A DNA stretch of 5,387 nucleotides from an uncultured Caryophanales bacterium (GTDB taxonomy: Bacteria; Bacillota_I; Bacilli_A; RFN20; CAG-826), in the NCBI GenBank assembly GCA_947165725.1, contig CAMVBL010000076.1, forward strand, positions 1 through 5,387, in the 5' to 3' direction. Under the pieces are notes generated by a model, which was not told where the DNA came from, did no database searches, and was given only the letters and a program-made list of their open reading frames with translations. The position numbers were made by a program, and so were the translations under genes. Of this stretch, positions 1 to 5,387 are shown piece after piece. Position 1 is the stretch's first letter. Every line of letters begins with the position of its first letter.

Positions 1-1128
1 ATCTCTGGTGATAATATCGGTACTGTTAGTTATATCGCTAAACAATCAGGTATCGCTAATTGGGATAAGATTGTGGATATGTCTAAAGTGACTGAACAAG
101 ATAACTTAGAAGAACTTGTTTTAAATAACGCAATATTCGGTAGAGTTACTCCTGACCAAAAAGCGGAAATCATTGCGATCTTAAAGAAGAACAACCGTAT
201 CGTTGGTGTCACAGGTGATGGTTTAAATGACTTATTAGCCTTTAAGCAAGCCGATTGCTCTATTGCTTTAGCAAATGGTGCAGCCGCTACTAAAAACGTC
301 GCAAATCTCGTCTTATTAGATTCTAACTTCTCTAATATGAAGGAAGCTGTCTTCCAAGGTAGACGTGTTGTTAATAATATTCAAAGATCTTCATCCTTAT
401 TTGTGATGAAGGATTACTTATGGTTCTTTGTGACCATCTTCCCAATGCTTATTGCCTTACCACATCTAATTCAACCAACAGTTATGTCTTTGGTTAATAT
501 CTTCATTACTGGTATTGCCTCTTTATTCGTGGCTTTAGAACCTGATAGAACTAGAGTGACTGGTAACTTCTATAAGAACGTTACTAAAAGGGCGTTATTA
601 TCTGGCTTCTATATGTTTATACCGGTTGGTATTTGCCTATTGTATGTCTTATTCAGTCAAATAATTAGAACTCAAACATTTGATGTTCATTCACTCGAGA
701 CAGTGTTTGATAGTGGTGAAATTGTCAGAATTGGTTGGATACCAACAATGGCCTTATGCGTTGCTATCGGTGGATTTATTATCTTCTTTAAGAACTGTCG
801 TCCATTTACGACATTTAGAAAGTTCTTATACATTATCACCTTAGCGGTAGTGTTATTCGTTTTATGGTTAGCACCTGAATTCTTCATTGTCAGTGGTACT
901 GAAATGGTTAAAGAATGTGGTGGTTTCATTAAAATCTTCCCATATATCTTCAGCCATATTGTTCCTAACTTAACATTATCCTTATTTAGAACAATGACCT
1001 TAGAACAAATCATCTTTGTTGGTGCTTACGCTGTTATCGCGGTTCCTCTCTTTTTATTAAATGAGAAGTTTGGTGGTAAGCTATTAGATTTAACTTTGTT
1101 TTCGAAGCGCGAATATAAAGATGAATAG
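1..1128 (+). CDS. Cation-transporting P-type ATPase (CtpE-like), C-terminal part, 5' truncated
   Basis: This is the last 375 codons of an ATP-driven membrane cation pump; the frame is open from base 1, so the true start lies upstream and the ATG at 73 is internal. Numbering from base 1, the fragment opens with ISGDNIGTV, the conserved P-domain motif upstream of the hinge. TGDGLND at residues 71-77 supplies the two Mg2+-binding aspartates (D73, D77) of the HAD phosphatase fold. The phosphorylated DKTG aspartate and the actuator domain are outside the window. Six hydrophobic segments follow at about 133-156, 160-179, 199-222, 244-264, 273-293 and 337-357, fitting M5-M10. The M6 end, SLFVALEPD, resembles the CtpE-like branch, which is linked to Ca2+ uptake in mycobacteria, so Ca2+ or another divalent cation is a guess. 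Glycine is GGT in 21 of 23 codons, a resident-gene signature. P-type ATPase is near certain; the substrate is not. Confidence 0.95.
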   Translation: MSGDNIGTVSYIAKQSGIANWDKIVDMSKVTEQDNLEELVLNNAIFGRVTPDQKAEIIAILKKNNRIVGVTGDGLNDLLAFKQADCSIALANGAAATKNVANLVLLDSNFSNMKEAVFQGRRVVNNIQRSSSLFVMKDYLWFFVTIFPMLIALPHLIQPTVMSLVNIFITGIASLFVALEPDRTRVTGNFYKNVTKRALLSGFYMFIPVGICLLYVLFSQIIRTQTFDVHSLETVFDSGEIVRIGWIPTMALCVAIGGFIIFFKNCRPFTTFRKFLYIITLAVVLFVLWLAPEFFIVSGTEMVKECGGFIKIFPYIFSHIVPNLTLSLFRTMTLEQIIFVGAYAVIAVPLFLLNEKFGGKLLDLTLFSKREYKDE

Positions 1129-1136
1129 GGTTTTAT

Positions 1137-1152
1137 GATGCGTGAACGCATC
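1137..1152. terminator. Short stem-loop between convergent genes, possible weak terminator
   Basis: GATGCG at 1137-1142 pairs perfectly with CGCATC at 1147-1152 around a TGAA loop. It sits in the 34-bp gap between two converging stop codons, the usual place for a shared bidirectional terminator. Neither strand has a proper T run straight after the stem (plus strand continues GTTAAAGC, minus strand ATAAAACC), so intrinsic termination would be inefficient. It may only be an RNA 3'-end stabiliser or chance. Confidence 0.35.
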
Positions 1153-1162
1153 GTTAAAGCAT

Positions 1163-2476
1163 CTATTTTATGAATCTAAGCAAAAAATCAGCAATACCAA
1201 TAAGGACATATCCATCGGGATCTCTCATTTCTTTATATGGCTTATTCACAACAAGTATTTTTTGAATAGGATCTTTTAAGTGATTATATGGCTTCTTTTC
1301 TCTTTCTAAAGTTTCATCCTTTGAAATATCATCTGCCACTTGAACATAGAATATCCTAGTTCCTTTCGTGGCTAAAAAATCTATTTCGTATTTCTTTTTA
1401 ACATTTTTATTATCTTTGTTACGCTCCACTCTTTCATAAGTTCCAACATTCACTGAATATCCATTGTAAAGAAGTTCGTTAAATATAACGTTCTCAAGCA
1501 TGTGGCCTTCGTCGGGCTTGGAAAAATTGAGCCTAGCATTTCTTAAACCTAAATCTGTGAAATAATACTTTCTTAATGCACCGATTTCGTTTCTTCCTTT
1601 AACATCATATCTAGTGGCTTCTTGAATAATAAAAGCATCGAGAAAATAATTAATGTATTTTGTGACCGTGTCTTTGTCGATGGCTTCTTTTTTAACACTT
1701 TGGTAGGTGTTTGATATTCTTTCGGAATTGATTAATCCTCCGACTGAATCGCTAATAATGTCGCTTAGCTCATCAAGGGCTTCACTTTTATTGAGCCTAT
1801 TGTGTTCTAAAATATCACTAAAATATGTCGTCTTAAAAAGACTTTTGAGGTAGTTTTTTCTTCTCTCTTCATTCTCTTCTAAAACCGCTAGAGGCATACC
1901 GCCATATGTTATATAATCATTTATCATTTCTGGGGCATACCCTTTTTTATAATTAGCGTATTCATCAAACGATAGAGGGGACAAGTGAATTTTTGTTGCT
2001 TTATCTCTAAATTCAGTAACAATATCGCTGGAAAGCATTTTTGAATTACTTCCAGTGACATATAAATCGATATTAGGCTCTCTAGAAAGACCCAGTACAA
2101 CATCGACAAATGTAATAACATTTTCATCTCCGTCTTTTGCTAATACAATTTGCCCGTTAGTGAAAGCAGGATTGATAATGGATGTGACTTTTTGAATTTC
2201 ATCTAAAATGACATAGCAATCATTTTTCCCTTTACAGTAGTCCCTAACGTATTTTCCTAAAGCGATAGGATTTCTTAATTCAGCGTTTCTATCATCATCT
2301 AATTCGATAACCACAATATTATCACTACTAACGTGACACTCTTCTTTTAAATATCTAGTATACATTTCTTTGAGAAGATAAGATTTTCCACATCTACGGA
2401 TACCAGTAATAACTTTTGGAAACCCGTTATTTTTTGCGCTAATAAGTTGATTTAGATATTTAGGACGTTCAATCAT
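1163..2476 (-). CDS. AAA_14/DUF4143 family ATP-binding protein
   Basis: A complete 437-residue P-loop ATPase of the stand-alone archaeal/bacterial type whose cellular role is not established. Walker A is GIRRCGKS at residues 25-32 and Walker B is YVILDE at 88-93. A sensor-like LYVTGSNSKML lies at 138-148 and the PLSFDEY motif at 167-173. The middle part (about 205-300) resembles the winged-helix region of the family. The C-terminal DUF4143-type domain (about 300-437) shows a PD-(D/E)xK-nuclease-like set: E328, EID at 364-366 and YVQV at 377-380; whether it cuts DNA is unknown. The length is normal for the family. The start is supported by AAGGAGA six to seven bases upstream. The gene is divergent from the HTH gene and has its own promoter. 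Codon use is unlike the flanking genes (GGT for only 6 of 23 glycines, with GGA 11, GGG 4, GGC 2), suggesting transfer. The segment after PLSF-preceding FR reads DKA (158-160), where relatives as I recall them often have GRG. Confidence 0.93.
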   Translation of the reverse strand: MIERPKYLNQLISAKNNGFPKVITGIRRCGKSYLLKEMYTRYLKEECHVSSDNIVVIELDDDRNAELRNPIALGKYVRDYCKGKNDCYVILDEIQKVTSIINPAFTNGQIVLAKDGDENVITFVDVVLGLSREPNIDLYVTGSNSKMLSSDIVTEFRDKATKIHLSPLSFDEYANYKKGYAPEMINDYITYGGMPLAVLEENEERRKNYLKSLFKTTYFSDILEHNRLNKSEALDELSDIISDSVGGLINSERISNTYQSVKKEAIDKDTVTKYINYFLDAFIIQEATRYDVKGRNEIGALRKYYFTDLGLRNARLNFSKPDEGHMLENVIFNELLYNGYSVNVGTYERVERNKDNKNVKKKYEIDFLATKGTRIFYVQVADDISKDETLEREKKPYNHLKDPIQKILVVNKPYKEMRDPDGYVLIGIADFLLRFIK

Positions 2477-2490
2477 AAAATCTCCTTTTT

Positions 2491-2504
2491 GGTAGAATTC
2501 TACC
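2491..2504 (-). promoter_or_regulatory. Perfect 14-bp palindrome in the leader of the AAA ATPase gene
   Basis: GGTAGAATTCTACC is its own reverse complement. It lies three bases upstream of the Shine-Dalgarno stretch of the minus-strand ATPase gene and downstream of the predicted transcription start near 2512, so it falls within the first ~20 bases of the mRNA. It could be a DNA operator that blocks early elongation, or an RNA hairpin (five-pair stem, AATT loop) that affects translation or mRNA stability. The exact symmetry is seen directly; the role is inferred. Confidence 0.6.
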
Positions 2505-2518
2505 TTTTCTTCGATTTT

Positions 2519-2547
2519 ATTTTACTCGACTTGGATTAATATTTCAA
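2519..2547 (-). promoter_or_regulatory. Predicted sigma-70/SigA promoter of the AAA ATPase gene
   Basis: Read on the minus strand, TTGAAA (2547-2542) is followed by exactly 17 bases and then TAAAAT (2524-2519). Each box matches consensus at five of six positions. The expected start is near 2512, giving a ~35-base leader that contains the 14-bp palindrome and the ribosome site. Confidence 0.72.
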
Positions 2548-2634
2548 TTTGAGTAATGTTTTTTTAGAATAATTATTTGCTCAAACTCTCACTGTTTTTG
2601 TCGAAAGGAATATGAAAAACACAAGCACATCTTA

Positions 2635-2663
2635 TTGAAAAAATGTCGGTTAACCGATATAAT
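2635..2663 (+). promoter_or_regulatory. Strong SigA-type promoter of the HTH antitoxin gene
   Basis: TTGAAA at 2635-2640, a spacer of exactly 17 bases, and a perfect TATAAT at 2658-2663. Only six bases separate the -10 box from the ATG at 2670, so transcription should begin at or within a base or two of the start codon. No Shine-Dalgarno sequence is present. Both points indicate a leaderless mRNA. Confidence 0.85.
2646..2657 (+). promoter_or_regulatory. Operator-like palindrome filling the -35/-10 spacer of the HTH gene
   Basis: TCGGTTAACCGA is a perfect 12-bp palindrome ending on the base immediately before the TATAAT box and occupying most of the 17-bp spacer. A dimeric repressor bound here would exclude RNA polymerase. 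The natural candidate is the HTH protein encoded immediately downstream, because HipB-type antitoxins typically repress their own operons. The symmetry and position are seen; the binding partner is inferred. Confidence 0.72.
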
Positions 2664-2669
2664 TAAGAC

Positions 2670-3056
2670 ATGACATTTTTGGATTTATTGGCAGAACAAA
2701 AAACAACAGTATATTCACTATCAATTAATAGTGGAGTTCCTAAAACAACTCTAACTGATATCGCTTCAGGAAAAGCTGATATTTTGGAGTGCTCTGGCAA
2801 AACTTTGTTGGCTATCTCAAAGAGTTTACATATTTCAATAGAAGAATTGCTCAGTTTAGAGAGAGAAGAAGCTAAAACCATTTTGCCTGGTTTTTTATTG
2901 GACTCCATTTCTGAGTATAGAAAAGCCATTCGTAAAGGAAGCACACTGATTGATTGCTACAGCGATCAACTAAATAGTTCAATCAATGTCGCGGAAGTTG
3001 AACATCTTATTTCAAAAGAACAAGCCAATAGACTCCGCGCTCGATATTTTAAATGA
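2670..3056 (+). CDS. XRE-family HTH protein, HipB-like antitoxin
   Basis: A 128-residue DNA-binding protein. Residues ~4-62 form a Cro/C1-type helix-turn-helix domain, with the turn and recognition helix around GVPKTTLTDIASGK (22-35). The second half (63-128) has no motif of known activity but ends with INVAEVEHLISKEQANRLR (105-123), a tail I recognise from Firmicutes HTH proteins encoded just upstream of HipA-family kinases. The HipA-like relic beginning six bases after the stop agrees with this. By family knowledge such proteins neutralise the toxin and repress the operon; here the toxin is broken, so only the regulatory role can remain. The start at 2670 is favoured because the promoter's predicted transcription start coincides with it and homologues begin similarly. 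It has only one GGT among five glycine codons, unlike the outer genes. HTH domain: very sure; HipB role: likely. Confidence 0.85.
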   Translation: MTFLDLLAEQKTTVYSLSINSGVPKTTLTDIASGKADILECSGKTLLAISKSLHISIEELLSLEREEAKTILPGFLLDSISEYRKAIRKGSTLIDCYSDQLNSSINVAEVEHLISKEQANRLRARYFK

Positions 3057-3062
3057 ACAAAA

Positions 3063-3276
3063 ATGATAGATTTCACAAACTTGCCAACTAGAAAAAAGCT
3101 TACGGTGGTGTAAATGGAAACAAATTGTGCCACTAATTGATTTACAAAAAATAAATACGCTCATTGATAGTGTTGAACAACTAAGCGAGCTGCAAAAAGA
3201 GTTCTTAATGAAGATTTTAAAACTGAGATAAGAATTAATTCTCAATAACGCGTATAATAAGTTATTGGAAAAATAA
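3063..3276 (+). pseudogene. HipA-family toxin kinase relic with frameshift, internal deletion and in-frame stop
   Basis: The ATG lies six bases after the antitoxin stop, as in an intact hipBA operon. MIDFTNLPTRKK (3063-3098) is followed, after a shift at the A run 3092-3097, by AYGGVNGNKLC (3098-3130), the start I associate with Firmicutes HipA proteins. One extra A would restore the frame. From 3130 a third frame gives PLIDLQKINTLIDSV, then LSELQKEFLMKILKLR, ends at TAA 3229-3231, and continues as ELILNNAYNKLLEK to TAA 3274-3276; this resembles a HipA C-terminus. The two ends meet near 3125-3130, so the whole kinase core (ATP loop, catalytic aspartates, roughly 250 or more codons) is missing. 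No toxin can be made. The family assignment comes from recalled sequence patterns, not a search. Confidence 0.7.
3253..3258 (+). promoter_or_regulatory. Possible -10 box for the lipoprotein gene
   Basis: A perfect TATAAT lies 45 bases before the lipoprotein ATG, within the hipA relic, predicting a start near 3265 and a ~39-base leader. No convincing -35 box lies 16-18 bases upstream and there is no TGn extension, so this is only a candidate. A perfect 12-bp palindrome, AGAATTAATTCT, at 3231-3242 lies just upstream. Confidence 0.35.
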
Positions 3277-3303
3277 AACGAGGAATACACTGGAGGTTTT
3301 GTT

Positions 3304-5387
3304 ATGAAGAAAATAGTAAAACTATTACCTTTATTATGTTTAGCCACGATTGGGCTAGCATCTTGTTCTTTCTTAGATTTCCTTCCTAGTGGTGATAGTG
3401 GTTCATCCACTTCTATCACAAGCACGACCAGTAGTAACACTAGTAAATCAGATTCAAGCAAAGACACTAGTGGTTCTAGTGGTTCCACTAAAGAAGAATA
3501 TGTTGAAGCTACATTAAGTGATGATAATGCGACATATGATGTTTCTAGTAAGACATACACAATTCACTTAAATGCGGGCAACAGATATTACATTGCTTTT
3601 AACACAAGGTCTAATACGGAATTTAAAAAAGTCTATAGCACAACCTCTTCTTATTTAACTGTTAGTGAAGTAGGTATTATCTCTACTTCTAGCGATATTA
3701 CCGAAGATAAGACTGGTGATGTTAAAGTGGAATTCGTCAGTGAAACCACTAATGAGGTATTAAATACCATCACTATCAGGGTAAATATTAAGGCTAAAGA
3801 AGCACCCGTTAATACGCTAACGGTTACCTGTGTTGATACAGGTGCTTCTATTAGTGATAACTCTGTTGTAAATATGTATGTCGATGATATATATAGCTTT
3901 GAAGTTAAATATAACAATCAAAAAGTTAGTAATGCTTTAACTAGCGAATCTGACAAAGTCAGTATCGCTGATAATAAAGTCACAGCCTTAAGTAAAGGTG
4001 AAGCTATGGTTAAGGCTAAAAATAATGATAAAGAGATTAACTTCAAAGCTAATATTCAAAATAGAACATTAACTAAGATCTATGCCCCTAATGAAGGTAA
4101 TGATTTACTTATCCATAACAATAAACTCTATATCGTAGGTAAAGTCTTAGCCCAATATGATCATGGTGAAGATAAAGAATTAACATTCACTGATGGTTTA
4201 ACGTATGTCGTTAGAGATAATGACGCTACGACTAAGTCAGTAGTGCTCTCATATACAGAAGATAACGTCACTAAATCAGTGACATATAACGTTAAATTCT
4301 TCGTAAGTGAACAATATGTTGGTGATGCTACTGCCTTTAATTTCTTAGATTATGGTCAAAAATCAATATATGGTGATCTTGTATATTTACCAAATGAAGG
4401 TAATATCAAGTTCTTAGTCATTCCTGTTTGGTTTACTAACTCAACTGATTTCTTCAAAGAATCACATAAAACTCAAATCTTAGAAGATATAAGAGCGAAG
4501 ATATTAGAAGAAAAGACTGAAGATAATTATTGGTCACTTAAGTCATATTATGAAACTGAATCAAAAGGTAAGGTTCATATTGACGCTACTATTAGTGACT
4601 TCTATACATCTAATACAAGTTTAGTTAACTATACCGATACTGGTGATGCTAGCTTAACTTATAAATTAGTTAATGACGCTACTAACTGGTATTTCACAAA
4701 TAACCCAACTGATTCCATTAATAACTATGATAGTAATGGGGATGGCAAAGTCGATGGTGTTATTTGCTACTACGCAGGTAACTACTATGGTGCTAAATCA
4801 GCAACCATGAGAAGTACAGCCTATGCTTTGAGGAGTACTGAAGGTAGAGTCTATAACACAGGTTGTTTCTGTCCAATCGGTGGTATTTATGGCTTTGGTA
4901 GAGAAATAAGTACATCATGGCAGTTAAATACTGATGACTTATCAAGTATTTTGCCTCCAGAATTTGTTAGAGGATCTAATACAGTAATCCATGAAGTTGG
5001 TCACCAATTTGGTGCGGAAGACTTATATGAATATGCCGCTAAGAATGAAGAGAAGCATTATCCATGTGGTGCCTTTTCAATGCAAGATAATGACAGTGGA
5101 ACTCATGACCCGTTCCAAACTAACTTAATTGGTTGGGCTAAACCTGATATCTATGCTGCGAAAGATTATAACGTTGGTGATAGAATCACCATTTCTATAG
5201 ATGACTTCCAAGGAAGTGGTAATAACATCCTATTAACTAAAGATTGGAATGAATATAATTCCTTATTCGATGAATATCTCTTATTAGAGTTATACGCTCC
5301 TATCGGTTTAAATGCGTATGACGCTAATAGATTAGGCTTTGATCAAGCTGGTATCAGAGTGTGGCACGCTAATTCGATTATGGCTCA
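3304..5387 (+). CDS. Ig-domain lipoprotein with M6-like zinc metalloprotease domain, 3' truncated
   Basis: The window holds 694 codons with no stop; the C-terminus is outside. GGAGG at 3292-3296, seven bases before ATG 3304, fixes the start. A lysine-led hydrophobic signal ends in the lipobox LASC (18-21), so C21 should be lipidated and the protein anchored on the outer face of the membrane. A Ser/Thr/Gly-rich linker (29-62) is followed by three beta-rich Ig-like regions (about 66-168, 171-253, 256-336); the second ends with a Big_2-like pattern, VSIADNKVTALSKGEAMVKA. The M6-like part includes KFLVIPVWF (369-377), SYYETESKGK (414-423), a DxNxDGxxD loop (D476, N478, D480, D484), the zinc site HEVGHQFGAED (H563, E564, H567, G570, D573), SM at 592-593 as a probable Met turn, GWAKP (610-614), and near the window end YLLLEL and GIRVWHAN. 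It is therefore a likely active surface protease; substrate unknown. Glycine codon bias (GGT about 34 of 43) matches the upstream ATPase. Confidence 0.9.
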   Translation, partial: MKKIVKLLPLLCLATIGLASCSFLDFLPSGDSGSSTSITSTTSSNTSKSDSSKDTSGSSGSTKEEYVEATLSDDNATYDVSSKTYTIHLNAGNRYYIAFNTRSNTEFKKVYSTTSSYLTVSEVGIISTSSDITEDKTGDVKVEFVSETTNEVLNTITIRVNIKAKEAPVNTLTVTCVDTGASISDNSVVNMYVDDIYSFEVKYNNQKVSNALTSESDKVSIADNKVTALSKGEAMVKAKNNDKEINFKANIQNRTLTKIYAPNEGNDLLIHNNKLYIVGKVLAQYDHGEDKELTFTDGLTYVVRDNDATTKSVVLSYTEDNVTKSVTYNVKFFVSEQYVGDATAFNFLDYGQKSIYGDLVYLPNEGNIKFLVIPVWFTNSTDFFKESHKTQILEDIRAKILEEKTEDNYWSLKSYYETESKGKVHIDATISDFYTSNTSLVNYTDTGDASLTYKLVNDATNWYFTNNPTDSINNYDSNGDGKVDGVICYYAGNYYGAKSATMRSTAYALRSTEGRVYNTGCFCPIGGIYGFGREISTSWQLNTDDLSSILPPEFVRGSNTVIHEVGHQFGAEDLYEYAAKNEEKHYPCGAFSMQDNDSGTHDPFQTNLIGWAKPDIYAAKDYNVGDRITISIDDFQGSGNNILLTKDWNEYNSLFDEYLLLELYAPIGLNAYDANRLGFDQAGIRVWHANSIMA

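Noticed and set aside
687..1013. Open minus-strand frame of 108 codons opposite the P-type ATPase membrane segments.
   Set aside because: The plus strand has clear family motifs and continuous membrane helices; the antisense frame has none.
1131..1173. Eight-base direct repeat TTTTATGA at 1131-1138 and 1166-1173, resembling a target-site duplication.
   Set aside because: Both copies lie at the same end of the putative island, and no matching copy is evident near 3276-3303. In AT-rich DNA an 8-base match is expected by chance.
2084..2200. Insertion of ~25 residues between Walker B and the sensor motif of the AAA protein as a novel domain.
   Set aside because: Segments of this kind (ending ITFVDVVLGL before the YVTGSNS motif) are familiar in this AAA family, so it is probably ordinary.
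2548..2585. Inverted repeat TTTGAG (2548-2553) and CTCAAA (2580-2585) in the divergent region.
   Set aside because: Only six-base arms with a 26-base AT-rich gap, so no stable structure or clear operator.
1128..3307. Similarity of GGTTTTATGATG after the P-type ATPase stop and GGTTTTGTTATGA before the lipoprotein, as possible insertion boundaries.
   Set aside because: The match is gapped and short, and the second copy is explained by the ribosome site and start codon of the lipoprotein gene.
3012..3560. Open minus-strand frame of 182 codons opposite the HTH tail, toxin relic and lipoprotein start.
   Set aside because: No ribosome site or recognisable domain; it is serine/leucine-rich because it mirrors the Ser/Thr linker on the plus strand, and it overlaps better supported features.
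3651..3917. Open minus-strand frame of 88 codons inside the lipoprotein gene.
   Set aside because: It is a shadow of the plus-strand Ig-like region, with no supporting signal.
4729..4758. DxNxDGxxD loop in the lipoprotein as a dockerin module.
   Set aside because: There is one copy, followed by VICYYAG and embedded in the M6-like domain; the same pattern is normal in M6-type peptidases before the zinc site.

Overview
The window looks like low-GC bacterial DNA using the standard bacterial code: TGA ends the HTH gene and tryptophan is encoded by TGG. The AT-rich composition, strong GGAGG-type ribosome sites, an Ig-domain lipoprotein with an M6-like protease domain, and a Firmicutes-type HipB/HipA pair suggest an uncultured member of the Bacillota or a Mollicutes-related lineage such as an Erysipelotrichales or RF39-like gut bacterium. 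This placement is inferred from gene style, not from a marker gene.

Layout. Bases 1-1128 (+) are the 3' part of a P-type cation-transporting ATPase: the hinge/P-domain end and six membrane segments. A 34-bp convergent gap with a short stem-loop follows. Bases 1163-2476 (-) encode a complete AAA_14/DUF4143 ATPase. A 193-bp divergent intergenic region (2477-2669) carries two well-formed, outward-facing promoters, each TTGAAA, a 17-bp spacer and a TAWAAT box, and each is associated with a perfect palindrome. Bases 2670-3056 (+) encode an XRE-type HTH protein of the HipB antitoxin type. Its -10 box lies so close to the ATG that the mRNA is probably leaderless. Directly after it, 3063-3276 holds a decayed HipA toxin relic: the first ~20 codons, a one-base frameshift in an A run, a large internal deletion, and the last ~49 codons with an in-frame stop. 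Bases 3304-5387 (+) begin a large lipoprotein, open at the window end, with Ig-like domains followed by an M6-like zinc metalloprotease domain.

Reading of the region. The outer genes share a strong codon preference (glycine is GGT in 21 of 23 codons in the ATPase fragment and about 34 of 43 in the lipoprotein). The AAA gene uses GGT for only 6 of 23 glycines and the HTH gene for 1 of 5. The segment ~1163-3276 therefore looks like an acquired accessory island of two units placed between two resident genes: a stand-alone DUF4143 ATPase and a toxin-antitoxin operon whose toxin has been lost while the antitoxin and its operator remain intact. No RNA gene, CRISPR array or insertion sequence was recognised.
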